Shown here in pieces: positions 56,501 to 61,712 of a stretch of DNA of 64,000 nucleotides (positions are counted from its first letter, which is position 1; each line of letters begins with the position of its first letter). The stretch comes from Thermoguttaceae bacterium (GTDB taxonomy: Bacteria; Planctomycetota; Planctomycetia; Pirellulales; Thermoguttaceae): contig JAQVHZ010000001.1 of the NCBI GenBank assembly GCA_028695965.1, forward strand, positions 62,001-126,000, read 5' to 3'. Position numbers and translations under genes: made by a program. The notes under the pieces are model-generated. The model saw only the letters and a list, made by a program, of their open reading frames with translations. It searched no databases and had not been told where the DNA came from.

Positions 56501-58546
56501 CGTGGTAACGTTGACGTTGAAGGGCGCGTAGTCTTCTGAAACGCGTCGCCAGACTTCTTCAATCATCTTCAGTTCGGAAACACCGTATCCGGCGACGCCG
56601 TCCAAATTGAGTTCGGGGTGCGTAAGACCGTCCCAACCGGTTCCAGCCCCCCCAAAATGCAAGTAGAGGACGTTGTCAGTTTTGCCCGGGATGCTTTCGA
56701 GCGCTAAAACAGTGCTTTGATTGATCTCGCATACGGGCATTTTGTCGGTATACTGAGAGAGCCAAGTAAAACCGACGATCCTGGTGGTATAGGTAACGCT
56801 AGCCGAGTTATCGGGTTTGTAGAAATTAAAGCCTTCAGGGAAGTTGATTGCGCCTTGAACGTTTCCATTATCGTCAAGATAGGTGAACGGCGCGTGAACG
56901 AGCTGCAAATTCGTCCCGGAGCCGCTCAGCAAATAAGTGTGGTACGTATTGTAATTGTCGCCCTCAGCAGAATCGACGTCAACGTAATGAGTTAGCGTCT
57001 GCGCATAGTTTTCAGTGTTGTTGTAGCGCGAATCGCGAACTGGTTGTTCGTAGGACCCCTTGGTCGGATTCGTGCAGATGAGACCGACCGTGGGCGCAGA
57101 GCCGTTTGTGGAACCGCCTTCAAAAGTGTACAGATTGGAATTGTGGACATAGCCCCAAACCGACAAATATTCACGTTGAACACCGCCCCACGAGTTGACC
57201 GTTTCAACTTCCATCGTGATGGCGTGCCTGTCGCGAAGAGCGCGCAGCATATCCTGCAGCATGGAATCGCTCGCGGGCACGTAACCGCCGACTTTTCCAA
57301 AGTCAATTTCAGGGAAGAGAGCGCCCCCCTCAACCGTATTTGTCAGAGCGCTGTAATTCCTGCCGAAGCAATCTTCGTCGTTGCCGGCAAAGAGATAGTC
57401 AAGGATGCTCGCCGCAGTAATCGAGTAGCCAGTGGCGGTTACAGGGTTTGTGCTAATGAATTCGTTCCGCAGATAATCGACGACGGCGTCCTCAACGCTG
57501 GCGTAGTTTTTCACCGAACCGTCGGACAGCGTCATCGAGGTCGAAAAGCCCGCCTGTTGAGCCCAACCAGTGTACGCCATCATATTGGCGATCGTGCCAA
57601 CCCAACCTGCGTTTCCAACGCACTCGGCGTCGTAGATGACGCCGTGTGCGGGACCGACGTCCGGCGCGAATCTTCTCACCGGCGTATACCCAAAGTAATC
57701 GATCTGATGCCGCAAAACGGCGTGAACGGCGTTGCGGACTTGGTTATAGTCGTCGCCGCCGGTTGAAGGATTATCGAGCCTTCGATACGGCGAAATCGGG
57801 GTCGAAGTCGTGTTCAGGACGCCAGCGGCCGCCATTTCTTCGGGCGTCGCCGCTCTGTCGACGAGATAGGTCGTAGAAACGTCGCCGGTAACCGGATCGG
57901 ATTTCGCCACTTGGCTGACAATGACCAGCGTTTCTCCTTGCGTGATCTTCGCGTCGGGGGAACCGAAGATCATCTCGCCGGTGAATCGGTCGGTGGAGTA
58001 ATTAAAGATGACGGCCCCGTCCATGGTGAAATCGCCGTTCAGGACAGTGAAGGCGTTCGAGTTGACCGTTTCGATCGTCAACGCTTGTTCGCCTTTACCG
58101 ACGATCGTCAATTTGCCGTATTGTTCGGAATCGATGTTGACCGTAACGGCGGTCGATTCGAGATTAACGACGTAATTATCTGCGGTCGTGCGCAGAAGGA
58201 TGAGGTCGTCGCTTTCAGTTTGCGCCGCCTGGTCCACCGCCGCCTGCAGGGCCGCCGCGCTGAGATCGTCGACGGCGATGACGTTGATCTGAGACATAGA
58301 CGCCGGCAGCTCGAGATTCGCGTAAGCTTGGCGAATATCGTCGTATTCTGAAACGCTTACCGGATTGACGGAGAGGAGTTGGCGTTCTTCAAGAGCTTCC
58401 AAGCCGAGTTTCTTTGCGGACAAGTTTCGCTGCTTGTCCGACTTCGCGCGAGACGTCCCCTCGTCATTACGCCCGCGAGAGTGGTTATTTTCTTTGTTAG
58501 CGCCGCTGTTCTGCAAACCGCCGACCAATCGATTGAATAAACGCAT
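38504..58546 (-). CDS. Giant 6680-residue surface protein with metzincin and beta-helix modules
   Basis: A single uninterrupted frame of 20 kb; the start has AGGAGAAGAAG just before ATG. The N-terminus is basic, with a LEPR-XLL-like motif LEALEERQLLS (49-59). Residues ~260-560 resemble an IdeS-like cysteine-protease fold with altered active-site positions. Near 740 lies a metzincin site, ASHEIGHTFGLGHDG, with a candidate Met-turn, APIMGAGYH, ~30 residues later. A PPC-like beta domain follows to ~1060. The remainder is polymorphic-membrane-protein-type beta-helix (GGAIYN, GGGVYN), arranged in modules. Five start with S/TLREA after DPxDG (near residues ~1680, 2630, 4400, 5235 and 5925); four are preceded by CARDB-like domains (PDLAxxxxxxxxW). 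A Ca-binding, cadherin-like and PKD-like region and an acidic tail close the protein. It is probably secreted, adhesive or proteolytic. Confidence 0.85.
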   Translation of the reverse strand: MRLFNRLVGGLQNSGANKENNHSRGRNDEGTSRAKSDKQRNLSAKKLGLEALEERQLLSVNPVSVSEYDDIRQAYANLELPASMSQINVIAVDDLSAAALQAAVDQAAQTESDDLILLRTTADNYVVNLESTAVTVNIDSEQYGKLTIVGKGEQALTIETVNSNAFTVLNGDFTMDGAVIFNYSTDRFTGEMIFGSPDAKITQGETLVIVSQVAKSDPVTGDVSTTYLVDRAATPEEMAAAGVLNTTSTPISPYRRLDNPSTGGDDYNQVRNAVHAVLRHQIDYFGYTPVRRFAPDVGPAHGVIYDAECVGNAGWVGTIANMMAYTGWAQQAGFSTSMTLSDGSVKNYASVEDAVVDYLRNEFISTNPVTATGYSITAASILDYLFAGNDEDCFGRNYSALTNTVEGGALFPEIDFGKVGGYVPASDSMLQDMLRALRDRHAITMEVETVNSWGGVQREYLSVWGYVHNSNLYTFEGGSTNGSAPTVGLICTNPTKGSYEQPVRDSRYNNTENYAQTLTHYVDVDSAEGDNYNTYHTYLLSGSGTNLQLVHAPFTYLDDNGNVQGAINFPEGFNFYKPDNSASVTYTTRIVGFTWLSQYTDKMPVCEINQSTVLALESIPGKTDNVLYLHFGGAGTGWDGLTHPELNLDGVAGYGVSELKMIEEVWRRVSEDYAPFNVNVTTNANVWNAAAKGVRCVIGGYNPSAGGLSYVGVYGPSKQDNYVYPFSLNLNAKSIAEAASHEIGHTFGLGHDGYEHNEYYTGENSAGWAPIMGAGYHQPITQWSNGDYVNATNFQDDVAIIASYVGFRPDQHGDSAGNATDLGDYYINVNLDEYNPYAGTYRVESVIETREDIDVFSFTSYGGTYVVDVSGDGADHRFIDNDFAWTYRRNADVENPVFAGKYYAKSYDYTNLNLRVSMLDEFGQPLLLDLAGAILKLGYGERTRAFYSDAAHDSNYHFYVVDQFGAPVYLDDAKTILKEGYYAVDDSVFTTFSHFVTPELEAGKTYYIKVEGVGQGSSTTNGYSDYGSLGQYTLVMHESYENFRIDDIQMDVTDLSFSTAVDNVLNWKEAFVYSGRRLEDGSSFLGNTLRINESLANTTITLNDALTFSYSRGIVKQPWAAKRFVLDATPAWDTENNQPGVTLDAQEKFRTLYVDNTTLEIYGFIITNGVASRGTSASQVNNGGGVYNHNGWLTIGDSIISGNRALKAGGGIYNAGGEYENTSQHDGWLYLINTSVVGNIVTEDGAVGGGIFNESGGVLTMVNTTVAGNTAGYSGGGIQNFGIINAYNSIIAKNYAAYGADVYTIYQQGTTNVRATIIGDESRNARLEAYRNGVNSIGDARSYIGNSLDGTVSSPVTTYDPEFISYRDYSMGDWSAELWKFWNLRLVGDSLAVNLGVNENLSTSLDFTQSRVRAYLYPQMGNTRFYRDSSDIDADLAGQNRIEDSVIDAGAYEVLAQPDLTQFVPTSAGSDVVNNWENSIVVSRAIDDQTGSVAPFLVNEPLYLNLGVINQGAAITSDFDITVYMWKYDPYTSKADMYANSVQGTGLPIMNVKVEFPAGAAMPGGTVDAVVTCTNLALGTTNTFTYDGLASYLLLENVAMGSVEEIVAAMIASGQLAPQNEEGYFVFGYAIDSNDAIAEYRETNNFFRTSSYFDVVESPVSINDSIVVTTTDDVVDPYDGEISLREAVEIYAGSFYYAEIALQDGDVFQANGVTYNVVNGKFYVDNTVPYQVYPGEQFTLADSNVITYVVDVFYNDADQAVNVPDGTVATVNGLECTLSAGVWTRVEETARYTRDDVQAQGSFTMADGDVVTVVNGVFRREMTHDVAIVPDGSIVTLATGEIAVYDFAQDRFIVTETTSFVLGDGDTIIVGGETLTLVADSYLDAANTRYYLLPGTQVTLSNGFPVTYDGTNFVYNTAAVSSTKLAAGTTVLLNGEEYSYKAGRALVKRVSRESNTVVFDPSLAGATFDLTQGPLTLDKSFTLDCVDWNGNQLDLTITSQSADPCLFLMLESADVTIMNFKFEGATSDEEGSILENYGKLTVSNVTFRDNVAEQGNLIFNASGATLNVEGSTFENNEAQLSALIYNLGSANINGGATFTGDYGLLSPVYSKGILTVEETVFTSTSGENGGAIHNDGGTVVIARSEFKTTSADNHGGAIYNVGDADLSVYDTTFDGTISALDGGAIFNAEGAKLVTEASIFKNIAITGVGGAIFNAGAFEDKDSLFENNSANAGAAIYTLGSVSLDGSTFKTNSAQEGGAIYAGPDSNLQIIGGSFFSNAATNGAAIYASGQLYASNSLFAKNTATNLGGAIYAASTTTFVNVTIADNKAADGAGFYNAGTATFDNSIIAGNTATGSGYDLYTEEGATTTLRSSLLGNIAQYGPKSFDTVAAYRSLLGVNPELNADYTLKGTSAAINAGSNDLENAEFDLAGNARRVGLAIGGAVRTVDMGALEYQTIIAPDLAIVASSVDYWGAEVIVNNVATELGYFIAGKDVSINFNVQNIGDARVIDNFGFNVKLVGVDSNGNTVYDQTLPTQYYATDFVNHNWLNVADWIAVNGEATMMTNFGSLPAGLYTVTVTLDVNGVGVIFEYGEEDGYEGVNNNVFEGSFNVFSEPSTVVTTENDVIDPVDGETSLREAIAAAGDYQYVSTYLVADGTTFTLENGEVLTVVNGWLTQKVDVVVKNGVTIDLVEGDEFLLNGRPIYYHYQMNGGYFTYGVGADTERVPQSALSSGAITYPDGTSASFQLQTSQYIHFVEDSDLNPQEGTHYTYNVLKTPNGDVVLTNGMEFEYSNVKFTYYQNETYPKGAFVFEDGNVVEYADGANLQFASLAIGSLSTRNARVEKSVQLADGSTLEVKNGVAKIFKEVDANVTFHKTKMQNKTIIVDPAQGPVVIDKTTVLLGSDIMIERELAILGEDRNVTVSGNDAVNMFLINADTVASISDLTMTKGYAKVGGALINRGELNLNNIKFVDNEAYWIKSASSGEHLVEGLGGAIANYGFLTVDGGSFTGNHATDFGGAIFANTAGETVVKNAAFSNNTAFAGGAIANQSGGLTVENTTFSSNSAQRAGAIYTLDDLTVVASVFTGNKAIAEDFASRNVVGGAIYASKDATLIFAADPNSESTVAVAFDGNVAESGGAVYAETGFQVTGDLVATNNVANASQYVPEVKGDYGAIFADGAVNVSGNLTMTGNTADGSYGALYAKGVGVGGSAVFSNNAAGGDYGAAYSQGAMNIGGNLTANNNSAAGDFGAMGIDGALTVGGNAEISGNTAETISGVRANSVAVTGDLTVNNNANTTNSGALVSKTSIKVDGSATANNNVGGALIAKTGVTVGGDASFENNASDQGAAINAGGAVLVNGAVTARGNVAEAEGGAIYANSFEAKGALVAAGNQAGAAGGAVYSKTYVKIGEGSSNISGNKAGGNGGAIYAVNSVNVAGDAVVATNVAGTAPTTLEIATTETIGSEGETIKTTVVKTVYSALGGAIYVAAGGAEFGGDVLFNKNKAGGLAGALYAKGGVKVAGDASFTNNSAEGYVLTETTTEIIPASGGEPTTTTTAATEYIGDYGAAYVNGALEIGGIFELVGNTASGSYGGMQVVGDVTVNGDVEKTYDEAGNEIPYTGLVAKISSNTAGGSVGAIKAGGALTIAGKTEIANNEAGSDYGAVKAASVAVTGDANITGNTAGGKFGAIFADSVSITGNVNVTDNKAENVGAIFAAAVSIGGDANITGNTADVKIGAILASSVSIGGDANVTGNTAGEVGAIAATSALTIGGSATIANNTARDSYGAILAGSVSIGGDANIAGNKAGENVGAIDAKSFYVGANATITGNKAANDVGAIRVTGTGDAFKIVGDAVITGNVVGTTPKVATTETTDVVNSTNDAGAPVRATTTVKTTTTTVQGKYGAFEVANGSAVFGASANISDNKASEFGAFYVAKNFSVAGDLTLERNVANGTETVVTETTTLVEVLNADGAVVSSTTNTETTTATNDVSANYGAGQVGGAFNVTGNAAINANKANDSYGAIHANTVTVSGKATITGNAAVNNAGAIYANSVNLNNALVANNKAGEKAGAIYANTVKLVNVTVAGNAAFEGGALYILGSAAIDNSILAGNSVTTREIVVGEETQTIAGSGVEIFAATGATIKLRNSLLQNAESTGAVAFDSSWMDAAYRCFVNVDPKFVNAAGGDYSLSTDSPAINTASNALAVAGVVTDLAGNDRYVGVDIGGVIYSIDMGAYEYQVVITADLAFGENPINFWYAKVDGQITDHYIVGHDVVLDYSITNSGDAAVFDKFNITFTVEGVTATGAAYSKTTVGRYQPGSDFFDWLKNSDRFGVGATQSYARQNLGALPVGEYTITVTLDSGAEIVESISDNNVYTASFAVFEAPSVVVNSAADGAYNPFDNLVTLREASEVYVGPYWYGSRILLESGQFVRDDLVVVTVEDGVATAERNVLVVGGYEVDLADGQAFEYGSTYITFNNNVFTYPDGTQVAYAPGPFQNDYSITLTLADGTNVTAHRESRFDYLESLGQAPPLSTKYEYVDVFEAADGTKTLLSDLQPDSIAYSKTYATYRAYAAQASTGEAVVLANGTKIVYGGVTGVFMNGGFISDDGVYKEILPDHIGIELVGEEVNTPATYLGPTFTFEDGTFIEFVAGVSVTLESGLVIEMATRRDAVTDEFTTVDGIRYDFANDGSVWVSAFVGNEITFSDALVAANAIITLDGAEITPARDQSIVAATDANGNAVITVDAGTLSRVMSVVFGRVVELANMDFVNGRETTGGAIHNAGTLELTNVSVFNSTAYTEAQVDPNDKILLDGFGGAIYNSGALTVNGGSFSENQAAYFGGAIYSIGALEVDGARFDANASNYFGGAVYFQNSNATITSSIFENNLANYNGGAIAAAATSQASNLTVVNSLLANNSSANAEGGAIYAIGEGAVMTVSLVNDTIADNTAAIGGGVALDNAQAEVKNSIIARNVGSYQGGDLAIQQAATVVLYASLLGDGENVVTPEGLSVADGFSAFVGTTANPVNPRFGADYKLASTSPAVNTGVNSFIEGIEKDVYGGDRIVSEYVDLGAVESRAGAPDLAFDTGDVLAGWYSTVNGVSTGKFVEGWDVCFDYLFGNYGSGVVLNSFNYTITIDRLDADGNVVEGASKVFTRTYGDNVNGYMSEAFWLEQNETVSGYWNLGLFDAGHYQATITLDVNDTVFESSNDNNAYTTTFEVAERPSLVVTTELDVVDRYDGLVSLREAIAAVGSETTSAISMVKKIEDGATFALAPNAEIGAEEGTIATYANGAITFVIKAEEAGEGEEQQDDTIVALAANVAYALANGETFVWNGADLVTFTSAIADTITFHPTVFGKTIVLVDGELVIDRDMVISVSDGETVMIDAQSASRIFFVAHGDVRIGGLTLVNAKADVGAAIYNAGNLSVTNVAINSAEANSGAGVYNAETATLDLFNLAFADMNAAQDGGAVYNAGSLVGNLVSFNGSTATDGAAIYNTGEATLNQATFRGGQAADQAGAIYNADGTLVVTNSTFDGNTAVYGGAIVNYQGDATITASSFANNEASGGAGAIDNYGALNLTDVVFNSNKTNGFGGAIYNSMSSAANPYVITLSGVEFLANVASKGGAIYNAANSIVVGSDGAVKFGGNVAAEGAAIYNVGAIDASSAWSFEGNSATGSGGALYNAAGSAAFGSVAFISNSAENGAAVYNASTFKATNGNFRSNRASGSGAALYNARGTATISNTVMWLNEAAVNGGAIAVDSGSVTARNVTIAANSAAETAGGVYNKGTFKAYNVIVASNYAAEAVDLYAATTTTYFYNSLIGSTVGVNKTPTTKNVKTGDAGFAVAPIFAGGRVVNNPDLTLTAGSAAVNAGLNAYALDANGVALVYDLAGNDRICTSIDAVDMGAFEFPFEEPSATVTTNLDVEDPTDGVVSLREAISYAARLGETTVTFDPSVTNVILNSTLYIDSNVVIGNDAQKLTLESSGFNGSVVVVGSENDAANVTLLNIDIARGGYGTLSDNPDNAGGGARNYATLTLDRVGLYNNVAAYGGGAYNAGTMTIIDSEIVGNSANYYGGVYNRGQLFVNRTTIADNSAVYYGGGIGTYTGATVANSLVIANRASLGAGVYAQVNMVDLFNSDASYDVNLVNSTIVGNTATGAKSESIGAGVWANHVLNVRNSILYGNNAASADDLYATTIMATSKTTLAYSNVGSSNIAITGAGVKSVDPEFIGFDPATEWTKWDLGLQIGSKMINAGHDPYVVGTLDVHGNQRIASGRVDMGAIEEQGNVAPTTINVTLTENILSTIDVGSVVAVLNAVDANEGDTFTYDLLDNAGGAFALDGNNVVVAMPLAAGDYRVTARATDSGGTFVDKTFTIVVTDPAAPNYEAPIVTFVGRDVNSNLVVEWTTTDPAKEYVVEYRVKGDANWTATAALTGTFGLINEAGWQTGDVVEVRIKALASSAKNESAWSDVAEYTIAEAPASFNVEENGVSMNGSYVAVFEVVSNSSAYAYWMVDWNDGTTSTYVGLGMSRVLSHWYQGAGVYNPVLFVDNSAEGFALGTITVTGSGSGATLDLAVEADNVFSTIEPIATDVQVFAAPAFAAAAILDQDAFEWNAISGSVSVKAENSESVALVAEPTVAVAADAFVAETTAAAFAEFGSFEMEVDAAADLDVELSESVFDADFLNDLFEN
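46290..49000 (-). repeat. ~25-residue tandem beta-helix repeat inside the giant gene
   Basis: Within the giant protein a run of short units of about 24-26 residues follows the pattern GAIxAxSVxIxGxANxTxNxA; units such as SIGGDANVTGNTA recur with little change. The clearest period (72-78 bases) lies about 47030-47660. It differs from the longer, more varied modules around it and probably forms one regular solenoid. The boundaries are approximate. Confidence 0.7.
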
Positions 58547-58839
58547 CTTCTTCTCCTGAACAAAGAGCCGACATTAAAATAAGGGCCGACCCCAAAACAT
58601 TCCCGACCTCGTTTTCCCCAACTTGCCGCGCTAGCGCCTTTCATGGCAAGGGCGTCCAGGGGATCGTTTGATCGGGGTTTGACGTTTCATTTTGTGCCGA
58701 ACATTTCGAAAACGCTAGGGCGCGACTAGTATTGCCCCGCGCTCACACGCTCGTTTCCCGCGCGGAACCGCAAGCGAAACAACTCGCCTGAGAACCGCCG
58801 CGTCTGGTATCCGACGTCGCGAAGCCTTTCTCTCGCTGT

Positions 58840-58920
58840 GAGCGGAAAGGAAGGACACGCATAACGCGCCTCTGTCCTTCACCGCTCGAAGGCCCCTCGA
58901 CGCAGATCAAGGGGTTTGTC
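58840..58920 (+). ncRNA. candidate structured RNA ending in a terminator-like hairpin
   Basis: GAGCGG (58840-58845)/CCGCTC (58882-58887) and GAAGGAC (58850-58856)/GTCCTTC (58874-58880) form one two-part stem. CCCCT (58893-58897)/AGGGG (58910-58914) followed by TTTGTC resembles a weak terminator. More complementary segments lie upstream to ~58730. No known family (SRP, 6S, RNase P, tmRNA) matches by eye. It could instead be part of the giant gene's leader on the other strand. Confidence 0.3.
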
Positions 58921-59470
58921 TGAACAGTTCGGAAAAGACGCTTGTGCGGAAAACGCTATGCCATTAATCTATTTTGGCGTTATAATTCGACGTTTTTTGC
59001 GTTCAGTAGTTCCTGCGCTGCAAAGAGTAAAGGACAAAAACTACCTGTTTTCGACCTTGCAAGGAGTTTTTCCCTGCAAGAATTCGACGCTCAAACGCCC
59101 ATTTTTCCAAAATAAAAACGGATTATTCGGATTCAACACTAGTTTAACTGAAAAAGGTAATTTTTACAACTAAAAAGAATACTTTTTCATAAATTTTCAT
59201 AAAGGGTTCTAGTAAATATGCCGATTATGCATTGTTTTTCACCGCTAACAACGATTTTTTAATCTAGGCAAGACGCCGCGACTTGAAATGAGAAGAGGTC
59301 TGGGCAAAATAGCCAACTTAGAAAGGCTGTCAGAACTTGCTGGATCGAGAACATTTCTAGGCGTCGCTCGTGAGCGCGTCAATACTTCTTTATTCTTCCT
59401 CTCTTTCCTTATTTGATTCGTCCGCGCATCTTAACCGACGCAATTTCTGCCGACGCGCGGAACCGACTAA

Positions 59471-59508
59471 AAAAACGCGCGAAAGAACAGCGGTTCCTTC
59501 GCGCGTTT
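59471..59508 (-). terminator. intrinsic terminator of the Cys-repeat secreted protein gene
   Basis: AAACGCGCGAA (59473-59483) pairs perfectly with TTCGCGCGTTT (59498-59508), with a further GAAC/GTTC inside. On the minus strand a run of seven T residues (TTTTTTTAG) completes the signal. Confidence 0.85.
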
Positions 59509-59543
59509 CCTACCGAGCTCAGCACTCTTTTATCTGCTTTTAT

Positions 59544-61712
59544 CTACTTTGCGGCTTCGTTAGTTTGGTAGTTCGGGTCATAGTTGAATCCCAACGAAAT
59601 CCAGCCGGCGTCGACGTCGATGAGTGACGGGATTAACGCGCCGCGTTTCTCGCCAGTCGAGGGATCTTCTAACGGGATCGGGACGACGACGTATTCGTCT
59701 TGAATCGTCCTTTCCATACGTTTCATGAAGATGCGGCGGAACGTGTGGAATCTGGCGGAAACAGTCTCGCCCTCTTGGATGTCTTGGGGCAAGACGTCGA
59801 CCATTTCACGAACGAACGCATAAGAATTGGATCGTTTCTCAACATTGTAGACGAGCCGCACTTCGACGGGGGGCCATACCTTCCCGTCGCTGACGCACGA
59901 CGCGATGCGCAGAACCGTCATAATCTTGCCGTCTTCGAATTGAGTCATGAAAGGACGAACGTCGTCGAATTCAATGGAGACCTCTTTGTAGTTGTCTTCA
60001 GGGTCCAAAGCGCGTTCTTCTTTTGGTTCATAAGGCGTCAAGAATTTCTTGACGTCGTCGGGATTAACCGCGGGAAAACGCGCGATGACCGCGTCGATCG
60101 TATCGGCGCCAGGACCAAATTTCGCGCCGGCCAGCGCGACGGTTACCGCGTTGTTCGGACCGCTTTGGTGCAATTTTACCGCAATGTCGTAACCGCAGTC
60201 GGCGTTTGCGGGCGGCTCCACTGCAGCCGACGTCGGGGTCGGGGTCGCGCACGCCGACTGCGTCGCCGCAGGATTAGGACAACAGACGACTTGTCCGCAA
60301 TTGGGATAGACAGGAGAACGGACGGGCGCGGCGCCTTGAGCGATCGTGCCGGCAATGCCGGAAACCAGCTCGAAAGGAGCGGCGAGCAGCGTTCCAACGG
60401 GCCCAGTGCGATAAGGAACGGGCGGGCAGTTCGCAGGAACACAGTTTGCAGGCGCGCAGTTCGTGGGAACGCAGTTTGCGGGCGCGCAGTTTGCGGGCGC
60501 GCAAGAGCTTGACGCTATATTCGAAGGAGCCGGGGCGGGACGCTGAGCGTCATATTCGCTCGCGTAGACGCCGGAAGTACGAGCCGTTTTGAAAAGGGAT
60601 TTGTTCGAGCGGAGCAGGAACGCCGCAACTTGCTGTTGGCAATCGACGGGCGCGGCGAGCTGCCAACATCTGCCAAGGACGCAGGAGAAGAAGAATCGGG
60701 AGTCGGAAGAGCTCGTCGACGTCTTACGAATCATCGGATCGTCGCCGCTCTCTTTCATACGTTCAATGCGCTGATTGAGCGCGTATAATTTCGAGTTCGC
60801 CTCTTTTTCCAATCCTTCTGCAACGCGCTGATTGACGCGAAGCGACGATTCATGCTCCGTGAAAGGAAGCTCTTGATTGATCTTGTTTTGAATAATCCTG
60901 CCGCCCAAGGGAGTCGGACGATTTGCGTCGAACGAATTGACGTTCGTCTTGAGGCGGCCGGTCGCCGTGCTGGGCGTCGTCGTGAAAGCGCCGTTCGGAT
61001 TCACGAAAATCGTCTTTGTCGCCGTTACTTTGCCATAGTTGTTCGAGTAGACGTCGACCCCGCGATTCGTGCCGACTGTCTTCGTATTGACGTCCGCTTG
61101 GAAAATGACCGCTACCTCCGCGCGTTCCGCGTTCTGACGAAGATCGACGGCGGTATACCCTTGCGCGACGCCGGTTCCGCGCGCAAGCGTGCCGCGAATG
61201 TACTCTTGAACGTTAAAGTTCTCGGTAATCTCCCGACGCGCCATCGCCGAAAGAAATCGCTCGCTCGCCTCGATGTAGAGATTAGGCAGCGAGAACTGTT
61301 GACAGAGGGCGTCGCTTAACTCAGCGAGAGCTGGAGACTTCGATTGATAGTGCCGCAGTTCTCCCATCGAGCGCACAAGCTCGTTAAACGACTCGTAAGA
61401 ACCGGTCGACTTATATTGTGCAAAAGAAGCGGCGACTTGGTCGCAGTTCATTTGGAAATATTCGCGTTCCGCTTGTTCGAGTTCGTCGTTCGGTTCGGCG
61501 CTGAGTTGTTCTTCCGAATACTCGCGGTACTGAGGATCGTAACTCAACTTGACCTTTTTGCATAACGCCGAAATCGTATCTGCCGCTTGAGGATTGCTAA
61601 CGTTGGGCTCTCTGAAAGTAACGCGAGACGTCCGCGTCGCCCCGAGGGTTTGCGGCGCAAAAGAAAATGCGGCCGTAGCAAAAATCGCTAACAGTAAAAA
61701 GGTTTTTCTCAT
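59544..61712 (-). CDS. Secreted protein with Cys-Pro-Asn pentapeptide repeats, unknown function
   Basis: Not recognised beyond the phylum. 722 residues with a signal peptide (LLLAIFATAAFSFAPQTLGA). Residues ~40-330 are mostly helical. A cysteine-containing hydrophobic stretch follows (FFFSCVLGRCWQLAAPVDCQQQ). Near residues ~400-430 lies a tandem repeat of five residues, C-A/V-P-A/T-N, about six copies, continued by NCPPVPYRTGPVG. The C-terminal ~190 residues are a conserved-looking beta/alpha domain (KEVSIEFDDVRPFMTQFEDGKIMTVLRI, PPVEVRLVYNVEKR, YVVVPIPLEDPSTGEKRG). The spaced cysteines suggest disulfides or cross-linking outside the cytoplasm. It is a likely envelope protein and a single-gene unit with a strong terminator. 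Confidence 0.65.
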   Translation of the reverse strand: MRKTFLLLAIFATAAFSFAPQTLGATRTSRVTFREPNVSNPQAADTISALCKKVKLSYDPQYREYSEEQLSAEPNDELEQAEREYFQMNCDQVAASFAQYKSTGSYESFNELVRSMGELRHYQSKSPALAELSDALCQQFSLPNLYIEASERFLSAMARREITENFNVQEYIRGTLARGTGVAQGYTAVDLRQNAERAEVAVIFQADVNTKTVGTNRGVDVYSNNYGKVTATKTIFVNPNGAFTTTPSTATGRLKTNVNSFDANRPTPLGGRIIQNKINQELPFTEHESSLRVNQRVAEGLEKEANSKLYALNQRIERMKESGDDPMIRKTSTSSSDSRFFFSCVLGRCWQLAAPVDCQQQVAAFLLRSNKSLFKTARTSGVYASEYDAQRPAPAPSNIASSSCAPANCAPANCVPTNCAPANCVPANCPPVPYRTGPVGTLLAAPFELVSGIAGTIAQGAAPVRSPVYPNCGQVVCCPNPAATQSACATPTPTSAAVEPPANADCGYDIAVKLHQSGPNNAVTVALAGAKFGPGADTIDAVIARFPAVNPDDVKKFLTPYEPKEERALDPEDNYKEVSIEFDDVRPFMTQFEDGKIMTVLRIASCVSDGKVWPPVEVRLVYNVEKRSNSYAFVREMVDVLPQDIQEGETVSARFHTFRRIFMKRMERTIQDEYVVVPIPLEDPSTGEKRGALIPSLIDVDAGWISLGFNYDPNYQTNEAAK

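Larger units (their letters stand above)
58547..59543. other. ~1-kb gene-free region between the giant gene and the Cys-repeat gene
   Basis: No gene is supported. 58730-58920 is GC-rich and full of complementary segments; 58920-59300 is AT-rich. Frames on the plus strand (e.g. at 58916) lack ribosome binding sites and family features. It must contain the leader and promoter of the giant gene and the terminator of the Cys-repeat gene. Confidence 0.6.

Noticed and set aside
58780..58840. TPP riboswitch, suggested by CTGAGA and CTGGTATCC
   Set aside because: Spacing and the second conserved half do not fit the thi-box, and no thiamine gene follows.
58840..58890. SRP RNA, suggested by GGAAAGGAAGGAC
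   Set aside because: The conserved GGAAGGAAGCA apical loop and its flanking helix pattern are not present.
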